Part shown: positions 17,058-24,731 of the stretch, piece by piece
How positions within the stretch are numbered: position 1 is the first letter of the stretch
Layout of the letters: each line of letters begins with the position of its first letter
Assembly (NCBI GenBank): GCA_035470525.1
Contig: DATIQT010000051.1
Location: forward strand, 1 to 34,300
Reading direction: 5' to 3'
Length of the DNA stretch: 34,300 nucleotides
DNA from: CALXSC01 sp035470525
Lineage (GTDB): Bacteria; Pseudomonadota; Alphaproteobacteria; Rickettsiales; UBA1997
The notes under the pieces: generated by a model
The model's input: the letters and a program-made list of their open reading frames with translations, nothing else
Told to the model about the DNA's origin: nothing
Database searches by the model: none
Translations under genes and position numbers: made by a program

Positions 17058-17950
17058 CTATATTTCCCTAAATTTAATAATTTCATTAACCATATTTTCC
17101 AATTCTTTAATAGTAATATGTTGATAAGTATCAGTTTGAGAAGTTCCAGTTTCTATTAAAATACCATCATACACAAAATTACCATTAGAATCTTTCACTT
17201 TTAAAGCTTCTATAGTTCCATCAACTATTTTGTCTTTTAATTTAGGTCCATATGAATGACTAGGATCAAAAAATAATTTAATGTTTGGATTAGCTAATTT
17301 AGTTCTAATTGCTGCTTTATGAACCAATGCTGCCCTAAAATCACCTCTAAAAGGACAATCAATACCTCTATGTATAAGAACTTTCCTTTCATTTGGCAAA
17401 GCTGAATAACTTGCAACTCCACTCCAAACTTTTTCCATTGGCGCAGAAATATTATTTACTTCACTATCTTCTGTTGAAATACCTAAATTTTTAGGATTTT
17501 TAATACCTAATAGCCAGTTATTTTTTTCACAATATTTTGAAATACACATCATAGGCCAACCTAACTGATTAACCGCAGGATTCCATGGCATAACTACACC
17601 TTTCAAGCACCTATCTAATAAAGGCATTTGAATAGACGGATCCATAATTTCCGTTGCTATAATACAATTAAATTTTTCTTGAATTTTTTTTGCTAGTAAA
17701 ATTGAAGGTAAATCTTCAAATTTTTGATTACTTTCTCCTTGAGTAAGAAGATTTATGTTATGAATAAAAGCCTCGTAATCTAAGCCCATTCCATTTCCAG
17801 ATTTTTCAAGTGACGTTCTCGATTTTAAACCAACTACTCTTGCTCCAGAAATAACCTTTTTTCCTTTAATTTCAATAGATAAAACACTTTCTACCTCTTG
17901 AATATTGTTCTTATCTATAGAACATGGACCTGCTATAATACAAACCCCAT
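17058..17950 (-). CDS. DAHP synthase-like, frameshifted at start
   Basis: First enzyme of the pathway, condensing PEP and erythrose-4-phosphate. The frame contains IIAGPCSID (GPCS holds the usual metal cysteine), GLKSRTS (phosphate loop, KPRT in others), ATEIMD, LIHRG and FFDPSHSYG, the order of the DAHP-synthase/NeuB-type aldolases, but the middle (VVMPWNPAVNQLGWP) is divergent. The only well-placed start is ATG 17950 behind AGGAGG (17960-17955); in that frame it reads MGFVL-stop. One extra G in the G4 run after ATG would give MGVCIIAGPCSID. An internal ATG at 17789 is open but would lose the GPCS and KSRTS motifs, so it is unlikely to give an active enzyme. The gap is a one-base deletion, an assembly error or ribosome slippage. 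Confidence 0.75.
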
Positions 17951-17954
17951 TTAA

Positions 17955-17960
17955 CCTCCT
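17955..17960 (-). promoter_or_regulatory. Strong Shine-Dalgarno for the aromatic operon
   Basis: AGGAGG on the minus strand, 4 bases before ATG 17950. It fixes the true translation start and is the reason the following frame problem is judged real or artefactual rather than a wrong start choice. Confidence 0.8.
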
Positions 17961-17983
17961 AATAAAATTAATAATCTATAAAG

Positions 17984-18011
17984 ACTATACAATATTTTAC
18001 TAAATTCTCAA
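17984..18011 (-). promoter_or_regulatory. Promoter of the aromatic amino-acid operon
   Basis: On the minus strand, TTGAGA (18011-18006), a 16-base spacer and TATAGT (17989-17984). Transcription would start near 17977, giving a leader of under 30 bases. The long palindrome at 18047-18233 is then upstream of the promoter rather than in the leader. Confidence 0.6.
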
Positions 18012-18046
18012 TATTTTTTATACAAATCAGTTATTTATATTTAAGA

Positions 18047-18233
18047 TATAGTCAAACAACTTTCACTTAACCACTAAATAAACCGCTTTTGCAGAAATAT
18101 ACGAGGAGATTTAAAATTTTATTGCGATAGCATATAACTTAATACGGTGAGACAATAAATTTTAGAGAGACGAAGGGTGATTAAGGCAAAAGTTAGGTTT
18201 AGTTGGTGGTTAAGTGAAAGTTGTTTGACTATA
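18047..18233. repeat. Long palindrome element with structured repeat copy 2
   Basis: The outer arms 18047-18074 and 18206-18233 are exact inverted repeats of 28 bp. Inside them TAAACC...CTTTTGC pairs imperfectly with GCAAAAG...GGTTTA. The centre (18100-18200) is the second copy of the structured repeat: ACGAGGA (18101), TATAACTTAATAC (18133-18145) between pairing arms, and GACGAAG (18169-18175). There is no open reading frame and no transposase, so this looks like a MITE-like or hairpin-forming element. I see no flanking duplication. It could also act as a bidirectional terminator or a processed RNA. Confidence 0.75.
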
Positions 18234-18240
18234 CTTTGAA

Positions 18241-18339
18241 ATTCCAAAGGTGTTGCTTGTTTTCGCACTTCACTTCGTTCAGTGGAAAGACTAAACCTTC
18301 CCCGCGAGGAACGAGCGGTTGGAAACAAGCATTTGAAAT
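18241..18339. repeat. Hairpin element, locally GC-richer
   Basis: ATTCCAAA (18241-18248) pairs with TTTGAAAT (18332-18339) with one wobble, and GCTTGTTT (18255-18262) with AAACAAGC (18323-18330). Inside are CCGC/GCGG (18302-18305 with 18315-18318) and a CACT...AGTG pair. Base composition is clearly richer in G and C than the surroundings, suggesting an acquired element. It adjoins the 187-bp palindrome. Confidence 0.5.
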
Positions 18340-18362
18340 AGAAATTATTTTTTGAGGAAAAA

Positions 18363-18382
18363 TTTTATTTGCAGAAGGTCTA
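18363..18382 (+). repeat. 20-mer repeat, copy 3
   Basis: TTTTATTTGCAGAAGGTCTA, identical to 3342-3361. It lies just beyond the CDF stop codon (18388-18390), in the same orientation relative to that gene as copy 2 has to cmk. Confidence 0.65.
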
Positions 18383-18387
18383 TTCTA

Positions 18388-19293
18388 TTACAAATTACAT
18401 TTTCTGCATTCGGAATTACAATTTAAATTATCTTCAATTTGTATGTTACTATGCGTAATATTAAATTCATCTTTTAATACATTTTGTATTTTCTGTAATA
18501 TTCCATCTTTGTTTTTTGTAACAATATGGCATTCAAATGAAACATCTTTCTCACTTATATTCCATAAATGAATATGATGTATATCACAAACATCTTTTAT
18601 TGATAAAATCCTGTCTTTTAATTCGTCTAATGATATGTTATCAGGTTTTGAATTCATTAAAATATTTATAATTTGTGGGAAATTGATTATTGATTGAAAT
18701 ATCATATATGAAGCAATAAATAATGCTATTACACCATCAACAAAATTCCAGCCAAAAAATACCACAAATAAACCTGAAATAATTACACCAACTGATCCAA
18801 GTGCATCTGCTAAATTGTGAATGAATAACATTTTCATGTTTGTATTACCATGAGAATGTTGATGTGTTAATTTTGCTGTTGCTATGTCAATTATTAAGGC
18901 TAATACTGAAACATAAACTATTAATTTTCCATCTATAAATTCTGGTTTTACTATCCTTGAAATTCCTTCAAAAAATAAATAAATTCCTGAAATAAATAAT
19001 AATATTAGATTAACAAAGCCGCCTATTGTTTCTGCTCTTTTGAAACCAAATGAATATTTTTCATCGGCTTTTTTTGTACTAATTTTGAATGCTATAATTG
19101 CTATTAAAATTGAAAAGGCATCGCTGGTATTATGCAGTCCATCACCTATAAGTGCTATACTTTCAGCTAAAATTCCAGTAATTATTTCAACTAAAGTTAA
19201 AAGCATATTTATGGAAAAAGCTATATATAAACTTCTTATTGTATTTGAAGTTACTTCATGTTTGTGACAATGATGACAATGATTATTTTCCAT
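18388..19293 (-). CDS. Cation diffusion facilitator, zinc-type exporter
   Basis: This is an inner-membrane divalent-metal/proton antiporter of 301 residues with six predicted membrane helices and a cytoplasmic C-terminal domain. Transport-site residues are in DGLHNTSDAF (His54, Asp58) and HNLADALGSVG in helix V; the HxxxD form is that of Zn/Cd transporters rather than Fe/Mn (DxxxD). The N-terminus is metal-binding-like (NNHCHHCHKHE), the loop between helices IV and V is short (HQHSHGN), and the C-terminus ends with a Cys-rich NCNSECRKCNL. The C-terminal domain has IHHIHLWNISE and SFECHIV. It resembles ZitB/CzcD. It follows murF by 15 bases and is probably cotranscribed. Confidence 0.92.
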   Translation of the reverse strand: MENNHCHHCHKHEVTSNTIRSLYIAFSINMLLTLVEIITGILAESIALIGDGLHNTSDAFSILIAIIAFKISTKKADEKYSFGFKRAETIGGFVNLILLFISGIYLFFEGISRIVKPEFIDGKLIVYVSVLALIIDIATAKLTHQHSHGNTNMKMLFIHNLADALGSVGVIISGLFVVFFGWNFVDGVIALFIASYMIFQSIINFPQIINILMNSKPDNISLDELKDRILSIKDVCDIHHIHLWNISEKDVSFECHIVTKNKDGILQKIQNVLKDEFNITHSNIQIEDNLNCNSECRKCNL

Positions 19294-19308
19294 ATTTTTT
19301 TTAATTAT

Positions 19309-20859
19309 TTATAAAAAGAAATGTGATTCGTATACATCTGGCAAATCATTTTCCAGTAGTATTACATCTTCATTTTGTATGTTTTTATTCATCCACTTTG
19401 TTGCGTCACTAAAAGTTTCTAACTCTATAAGTTTATTGCCCTTTTTTAACGCCTTTTTAACACCTTTTACAAAAGTAGGGATTCTTTTTGGATTAACAGC
19501 TATAATAATATCAACATTTTCTCCAGCATATTTTCCAATTTCAAAATGTTTTTTGTCATGTTTTTTTCCTAATTCTACCATTCCCGGTGTTATCAAAATT
19601 GTTCTTGTTGTTTTTAAAGTACCTAATAAGTTTATTGCAGATTTAAATCCTACTGGATTTGAATTATATGCGTCATCTATAATTGTTATACCACCAGCTG
19701 CCTGTTTTACTTCTAGCCTATGATTAATTTGAGGAAGTGTTTTCAAACTAACAACAATAGTTGACATTGCCATGCCTAATTCCAATGCCATTGTTATAGC
19801 TAACCCAATATTTTGAGCATGATGTTCACCAAAAATTGGTGCAAAAATTAATGTGCTTTCATTATTTTTGTTATAATTCAAATATAAACCTTCCCTAGTT
19901 TGTTTAACATCTGAAACATATATATTTTGATTTTTTCCAACTTCTATTAAAGACATTTTTTGTGGTATAAATTCTGAATCTATCTGATCTATATTTATAA
20001 CTAAAATACCTTTATTCTTTTCAACACATTGACCTAATTCAAACTTAGTTTCTGCTACTGTTTTTTGAGATTTAAAATATTCATAATGTGCATCGCCAAC
20101 TGCTGTTATTATACCGTGTTTAGGGTTTACAAAATCGCACAATTTTTTTATAGAACCTCTAAAGTAAGCACCCATTTCAACTATGAAATATTTATGTTGT
20201 TCTTGCAATTTTTCTCTTATAATTCTACATACGCCCATTTCCGTATTCACACTACCAGGTGTCCATAAAACAGGCAAATTACTTGATAAAATATGAGCTA
20301 AAATATGTTTTGTAGATGTTTTTCCATATGAACCAGTAATTCCTATGGTTATTGGTTTTAATTTTTCTAAAACTTCTTCCGCTTCTTTTAAATATTTTTT
20401 TTGAATCTTATTCTCTACAGGCATCAATAAAATATTAGATATTATTAATATTATTGGCAACAACTCTATTGTAATAAAAGACATTCCAAACCAACTCCAA
20501 AAACTTAAAGCTATAGCTATACCAGTAACCAAAAGCATTGAAATGAAGAAAATCCTCTTCACCCTACTCGTTATATTTAAACTTTTTTTTGCTTTTTTTA
20601 ACAGTTTATTTTCTAAAAAAGCAAAAATTATAAATATTGGTGCTATAAAATATATTGCAATAGTGTTTAATAAACTAAAAGCCCAAATTAAAAGTATTAA
20701 AAATGCTATTTTTTTATCTACTAATTTAAAATTTTTAAAAATTAGAGATAAAAACCATTTTCCCCTATATTCTTGTTGTTGGAAAAACAACATTAACACC
20801 CTAAACCTAAAGAATGAAAAAATTATAACCGCCAATGTACAATAAATTTGAGTAATCAT
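19309..20859 (-). CDS. murF: MurF-like Mur ligase with membrane N-terminus
   Basis: The ligase half contains the ATP loop GITGSYGKTSTK (about 173-184), TPGSVNTEMG, GDAHYEYF, a carbamylated-lysine-like AETKFEL, NHRLEVK, IIDDAYNSNPVGFKSAI and PGMVELGKKHDKKHFEIG, all MurF-type. MurF adds D-Ala-D-Ala to UDP-MurNAc-tripeptide. The usual soluble N-terminal substrate domain is absent. In its place are about 150 residues with four hydrophobic spans (roughly 1-20, 48-82, 103-125, 128-147), so the enzyme is membrane anchored. Total length is 516 residues. It overlaps the hydrolase by ATGA and is preceded by ddl, consistent with D-Ala-D-Ala use. It may be the cell's MurF or a second, specialised ligase. 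Confidence 0.8.
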   Translation of the reverse strand: MITQIYCTLAVIIFSFFRFRVLMLFFQQQEYRGKWFLSLIFKNFKLVDKKIAFLILLIWAFSLLNTIAIYFIAPIFIIFAFLENKLLKKAKKSLNITSRVKRIFFISMLLVTGIAIALSFWSWFGMSFITIELLPIILIISNILLMPVENKIQKKYLKEAEEVLEKLKPITIGITGSYGKTSTKHILAHILSSNLPVLWTPGSVNTEMGVCRIIREKLQEQHKYFIVEMGAYFRGSIKKLCDFVNPKHGIITAVGDAHYEYFKSQKTVAETKFELGQCVEKNKGILVINIDQIDSEFIPQKMSLIEVGKNQNIYVSDVKQTREGLYLNYNKNNESTLIFAPIFGEHHAQNIGLAITMALELGMAMSTIVVSLKTLPQINHRLEVKQAAGGITIIDDAYNSNPVGFKSAINLLGTLKTTRTILITPGMVELGKKHDKKHFEIGKYAGENVDIIIAVNPKRIPTFVKGVKKALKKGNKLIELETFSDATKWMNKNIQNEDVILLENDLPDVYESHFFL

Positions 20860-21584
20860 TTAAAATTCTCCTCTAAAAATCTTTTAATTAAGTTTTGGGT
20901 TTGTCTATTATTTTCCATTATTAAAGAATAATGATTTGTATTTGTCAAAATATATAATTTTGAGTTAGGTATATTTTGATTATAAATTTCTCCGAAATAT
21001 GGTGGTGTAGCTGTATCTTTATCGCCATAAACTAAAATGGTAGGACATTTAATATTTTTAGAAATTTCTTCCAAATTTTCTTCTATTGTTTTTTTATAAA
21101 TTTCTCTTAGCAATCCATTTGAATTTTTATAATCACTACAACCAAAATGAATTTTTTTAAAAAAAGGAAAAATTGTTTTTAAAATAGGCGAAAAAGTTTT
21201 AACAAGTTTTACATAAATTTTAAACATCATACTTCTTCTATATTTCAGACCAGCACCAGCTACTAAAACAAGTCCATCTATATTATTTTTTGGATTAGCT
21301 GCAAGCCTAACTCCAACTCTTCCACCAAAAGAATGACCTATTATAATTGTTTTTTTAGGTGGTAAATTTTTTAAGAATTTAGCGACTTCGTTTGCATAAT
21401 CTTCTGTCGACCAAGCTTCTTTTGGCAATGGTGTTTGACCAAAACCAGCTAAATCCAAAAGATAATTTTCATATTGCGGAAATAAACTAGCCAAAGATAA
21501 TAAATTAATATGCGTATTAGCCCAACCATGTAACCATAACAACCTTATATTACTTTCTTCATTTGGCAAAAGTTTAAAAAACAT
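20856..21584 (-). CDS. Alpha/beta hydrolase
   Basis: A cytoplasmic alpha/beta-hydrolase fold protein of 242 residues. The oxyanion segment is LWLHGWANT, the nucleophile Ser85 lies in GHSFGG, the acid is in VYGDKDTATPP (about Asp190), and His218 lies in NTNHYS, so the triad is complete. Similarity is to general BioH/MhpC-type esterases. It sits between ddl and the MurF-like ligase with a 7-base gap and an ATGA overlap, which suggests a role in cell-wall precursor or D-amino acid (ester) metabolism; the substrate cannot be named. Confidence 0.85.
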   Translation of the reverse strand: MFFKLLPNEESNIRLLWLHGWANTHINLLSLASLFPQYENYLLDLAGFGQTPLPKEAWSTEDYANEVAKFLKNLPPKKTIIIGHSFGGRVGVRLAANPKNNIDGLVLVAGAGLKYRRSMMFKIYVKLVKTFSPILKTIFPFFKKIHFGCSDYKNSNGLLREIYKKTIEENLEEISKNIKCPTILVYGDKDTATPPYFGEIYNQNIPNSKLYILTNTNHYSLIMENNRQTQNLIKRFLEENFK

Positions 21585-21591
21585 ATTTTTC

Positions 21592-22791
21592 CTAAAATAT
21601 TTTACTTTCTGTTAATATAACTGATTGTCTTTTTAATTTAGATTTATTTTCTGCTTCTTCTAATAAAGCAGTCAATAATTCCGTATAGCTTTTTGAATGT
21701 TCTGCAGCTTCCCATAAATAAAAAGCAAAAGAACCTGGTAATGGATTGACTTCACATAAATATATTTCTCTAGTTTTACTATTACATAAGAAATCTATTC
21801 TTGGATCTCCATTTCCACCAACAACATCAAATAAAAGTTTAGCCCAAGTTCTAATATTTTCTTCTTCCTTGGCTGTTAATTCTTTAGGATTACATTCTCT
21901 ACTCATAGAAAGCATACTTCCTTGATTTGCTGTATTTGCAAATTTTGCACCACCAACTTTTGTACCACTTTTACTTCCACCAATTTTATATTTCTCATTA
22001 AAACTTAATATATTACTATTTTTCTTAAATGGTCTTTCAATAGCTGATGTTTTTGTTTCACCAAAAGCTCTTGAGACAGATAGATTATATTCTTCAAGAT
22101 TATCAACAAAAGGTTCCAATAAAGCATCATCCCCCAATGCAAAAACTTGCAAAATAGCCGCAGAAAGTTCATCTTTATTAGATGCTTTTTTAACACCAAC
22201 ACTACTACCAAGAGAATTAGGTTTTACAATTAATGGCAAAGGCAATTTTACATCTTTAATAATTTTTTCTATATCGAAAAAGTTTTGATTTTCTGGTTTT
22301 TTTATTAATTCCTCAGATAAAACAGGAACACCTACAGTTTTTGCAATTCTTTTTGTCATACTTTTATCCATAAAAATTGCTGAAGCTTCTGGATTGCAAC
22401 CAGTATAAGGTATACTCGCTGTTTCAAACAATCCTTGAATAAATCCAGTTTCTCCATAATCACCATGAAATGCTAAAAATGCTATATCAAAATTAATTTT
22501 TTTTGTTTTACAAAAAAATCCTTTCTTTTCAGTTTCCAAATAACTTTTTCCATTACCTATAACAATTTTAGTTTTATTTAATTCTTGTTTTACATAATCA
22601 TTTAAGGGATAAGAACCTTTGTTCAATAATTCTTCACCAGTCCACCAATTATTCTCTAAATCTATATAAACTGGAAATACATCATATTGTGTAGAATCTA
22701 TAGTAGAACAAACATCTAATCCAGTCAAAATACTAACATCATGCTCAAAAGATTTTCCACCAAAAAATACACCAACTTTTTTCTTTCCCAC
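21592..22791 (-). CDS. ddl: D-alanine--D-alanine ligase family
   Basis: An ATP-grasp ligase of 399 residues, longer than the common 300-365. The N-terminal FGGKSFEHDVSILTGL holds the D-Ala1-site glutamate. Further blocks are AFHGDYGETGFIQGLFE, YTGCNPEASAIFMDKSMTKR, LPLIVKPNSLGSSVGV (ATP loop), and RIDFLCN...EVNPLPGSFAF with the Mg ligands. The omega-loop region reads FNEKYKIGG and keeps a tyrosine at the position used by D-Ala-adding enzymes, in contrast to the histidine of VanA-type lactate ligases. It is the first gene of ddl-hydrolase-murF-CDF, with ATG at 22791. Confidence 0.88.
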   Translation of the reverse strand: MGKKKVGVFFGGKSFEHDVSILTGLDVCSTIDSTQYDVFPVYIDLENNWWTGEELLNKGSYPLNDYVKQELNKTKIVIGNGKSYLETEKKGFFCKTKKINFDIAFLAFHGDYGETGFIQGLFETASIPYTGCNPEASAIFMDKSMTKRIAKTVGVPVLSEELIKKPENQNFFDIEKIIKDVKLPLPLIVKPNSLGSSVGVKKASNKDELSAAILQVFALGDDALLEPFVDNLEEYNLSVSRAFGETKTSAIERPFKKNSNILSFNEKYKIGGSKSGTKVGGAKFANTANQGSMLSMSRECNPKELTAKEEENIRTWAKLLFDVVGGNGDPRIDFLCNSKTREIYLCEVNPLPGSFAFYLWEAAEHSKSYTELLTALLEEAENKSKLKRQSVILTESKIF

Positions 22792-22822
22792 GCTACTCCA
22801 TTTTAATAAAAAAACTTATGTA

Positions 22823-22850
22823 AAGATATTAATTTTATTTTATTTTTCAA
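22823..22850 (-). promoter_or_regulatory. Possible promoter for ddl operon
   Basis: Minus strand TTGAAA (22850-22845), 16 bases, then TATCTT (22828-22823). The -10 is imperfect. It lies in the 167-base divergent spacer between ddl and the GSP26-like gene, where a promoter is expected. Confidence 0.3.
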
Positions 22851-22958
22851 GGGAAATATTCATATTTTACGACATGTTTATAAACAATTTATTGAAAAAT
22901 ATAATATCTTTTTTAATATCAAATTAGACTTAGATTAAATCAATAATTGTGTTAATAT

Positions 22959-23381
22959 ATGCTAGAAATAAAACAAAATACGATAAAAATCATTAACAGT
23001 TGTGATGAAGTTCAATTTTGCACTTACGGATTAAATAATTACCCAGAAACAAGATTTATAGCAAATTACTTAAATAAAAACGTAACAGACTTTCCACTAC
23101 ATTTCATAACACATCACAACTCTCACAAAATCCAACAAATCACATCAAATCCTCGTTCTTGTTTATATTATTTCAATCCAAAAACCAGAATGGCCATAAC
23201 TTTATTCGGCACAGCAAAAGAATTTTCAGATCAAAACACCAAAGACAAATTTTGGAACGACAATTGGAAACAATATGGTTTCAAAGACAAAAACGATAAT
23301 GAATACACAATCATAGAATTTACTCCAAAAATATATAAATTTTACACTAATGGTTCTATTGAACATACAGGAGAATTTTAA
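22959..23381 (+). CDS. Pyridoxamine 5'-phosphate oxidase-like (GSP26-type)
   Basis: This 140-residue protein has the split-barrel flavin-binding fold seen in general stress protein 26: CTYGLNNYPETRFI (strand and turn), FPLHFITHHNSHKIQQITSNPRSCLYYFNP, ITLFGTAKEF, and a C-terminal TIIEFTPKIYKFY. It probably binds FMN or F420/heme-like cofactors; many relatives have no proven reaction. It is transcribed divergently from ddl. The unusual use of CAC, ACA and CCA codons relative to neighbours is slight. Confidence 0.8.
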   Translation: MLEIKQNTIKIINSCDEVQFCTYGLNNYPETRFIANYLNKNVTDFPLHFITHHNSHKIQQITSNPRSCLYYFNPKTRMAITLFGTAKEFSDQNTKDKFWNDNWKQYGFKDKNDNEYTIIEFTPKIYKFYTNGSIEHTGEF

Positions 23382-23716
23382 AATTAATGAATTACAATAA
23401 AATAATTTTTAATTGTTGTATATTGATTGGATATAAAATTAATTAAATTTTAAAATGGTGGTGGATTAACAACAACAACTTATAACCATATCACATCACT
23501 ATAATTTTTTCAATATTGTTAGTGGAGATAATTTTTTGTCAAGCAAAACCTAATAATAATTTAAATTTTTAATCTGCACTATATTGAAACTAAACTATAT
23601 TTTACAATTTTGAATTGAGTTATTTTACCATTATTATTTTTGATTAACTTTCAGTAAGGTAACACTTTTTAGTCTCATTCGTATTAAACTAATAGGTTTA
23701 ATATTAATCATTAATC
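23382..23716. other. Intergenic region before the recombinase module
   Basis: No gene is visible. The end of the stretch holds an exact 8-bp inverted repeat TATTAAAC-TAATAG-GTTTAATA (23682-23703), 13 bases before ATG 23717. It could be an operator or part of a recombination site for the adjacent serine recombinase. CAACAACAACTT near 23470 is a short triplet run. No terminator after the GSP26-like gene is convincing. Confidence 0.5.
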
Positions 23717-24010
23717 ATGAATAATAATTTAAAAAATAATAATATAAGTAATAATGACTTTTTAAGTGATGATGAATTATTGAGAGAAATGTCAAAGTCA
23801 TCTTTATCTAAGATAATTGACATTTTATCTATGGGAGTAATCCGTCTTGAATTAAAAAATAGAAATCAAACTTTAAATCATCTTATTGATTTAAATCTTC
23901 AAAATTCAAATACTTCTGATTCAAGTATTTCTCCAAATTTAAAAACTAATAAATCCGAAACTATTCAAGGTAAGTTTTTCAACAATGACTGGACTAATGG
24001 TAGTGTTTAG
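23717..24010 (+). CDS. Hypothetical protein of recombinase module
   Basis: 97 residues, Asn-rich, with a central segment LSDDELLREMSKSSLSKIIDILSMGVIRLELKNR split here as LSDDELLREMSKSS and KIIDILSMGVIRLELKNR. It looks like a small helical protein. I do not recognise a family. It starts with poly-Asn coding and has no clear Shine-Dalgarno. It lies 65 bases before the DUF2924 gene and in the same direction, so it is likely part of the same mobile module. Confidence 0.6.
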   Translation: MNNNLKNNNISNNDFLSDDELLREMSKSSLSKIIDILSMGVIRLELKNRNQTLNHLIDLNLQNSNTSDSSISPNLKTNKSETIQGKFFNNDWTNGSV

Positions 24011-24075
24011 TTATAGTGTTTTCAATGCTATATAGCATTATGTTAATAATTTATCAATAATAAAAAAGTAAAAAT

Positions 24076-24711
24076 ATGAATAATGAAAAAGATTTAAATT
24101 TTAGTAATAATCACACACAAAATATTGCTGTGGTTAGTTTAAGAAGACAATTGTTTAATCTTAACAATTTATCAATTTCTGATTTAAGATTAAAATGGAT
24201 AGAGCTATATAAAACAAATCCAATTAGTTTAAAAAGAACATTCCTTATAAAAGGTATAGCATATAAAATTCAGTTTCTATCTAATTGTAGTAATACTACA
24301 CAATATGAATTAGATTTAGCATTAAAAACAGCTAAACAAAACCTTAATATTTCATTTGCAAACTCTGTTGTAACAAAAAAAGTTAATTTAATTCCCCCTG
24401 CTGGTTCTATTATTAGAAATTATTATAAAGGCAGAGAATATCAAGTTAAGGTTCTTGATACTCATAAATTTGAATATAAAGGTGTTGTTTATAGAAGCTT
24501 ATCTGCGGTAGCTAGTCATATTACCGGAGTGAGATGGAATGGTTATACTTTCTTTAAACTTAAAAAGACAGTTGATGAAACAAATAAGCTAAACAATAAA
24601 GATAAAGAAAAGATTAGTAAAATAATAAAAACAGATTCTGGTTCTAATATTGAAAATATTAATTTATATAATCAACAGTCAGCATCTGATAGTCAATCTA
24701 ATAATCAATAA
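24076..24711 (+). CDS. DUF2924 protein
   Basis: 211 residues. The DUF2924 pattern is clear: LRLKWIELYKTNPISLKR, a hydrophobic IKGIAYKIQ, PPAGSIIRNYYKGREYQVKVL, FEYKGVVYRSLSAVASHITGVRWNGYTFFKL. The family is typically encoded just upstream of a large serine recombinase in alphaproteobacteria, as here (20-base gap). Its biochemical role is unknown; a DNA-binding or recombination-directionality function is a guess from context. The last 45 residues are Asn/Ser/Lys-rich and look disordered. Confidence 0.85.
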   Translation: MNNEKDLNFSNNHTQNIAVVSLRRQLFNLNNLSISDLRLKWIELYKTNPISLKRTFLIKGIAYKIQFLSNCSNTTQYELDLALKTAKQNLNISFANSVVTKKVNLIPPAGSIIRNYYKGREYQVKVLDTHKFEYKGVVYRSLSAVASHITGVRWNGYTFFKLKKTVDETNKLNNKDKEKISKIIKTDSGSNIENINLYNQQSASDSQSNNQ

Positions 24712-24731
24712 TATTAAAAAAGGAACTAAAC

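Larger units (their letters stand above)
17952..18387. other. Intergenic region with two large structured elements
   Basis: No gene is supported. From low to high coordinates it holds the operon promoter, a 187-bp palindrome element (18047-18233), a second hairpin richer in G and C (18241-18339), and the third 20-mer copy (18363-18382). An antisense frame across 18119-18328 is only the translated hairpins. Confidence 0.7.

Noticed and set aside
17058..17789. Internal ATG 17789 as the true DAHP synthase start
   Set aside because: It would delete GPCS and KSRTS, and the strong Shine-Dalgarno and promoter lie far upstream.
17944..17951. Classical programmed -1 frameshift heptamer at the DAHP synthase start
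   Set aside because: The bases do not fit X-XXY-YYZ in the start frame and no downstream stimulator is evident; simple slippage on the G run or a sequence error is more likely.
18119..18328. 69-codon minus-strand open frame
   Set aside because: It is the translation of two hairpin elements, with no ribosome site and no conserved protein features.
19379..19723. 114-codon plus-strand frame
   Set aside because: Antisense to the MurF-type ligase, whose motifs are unambiguous.
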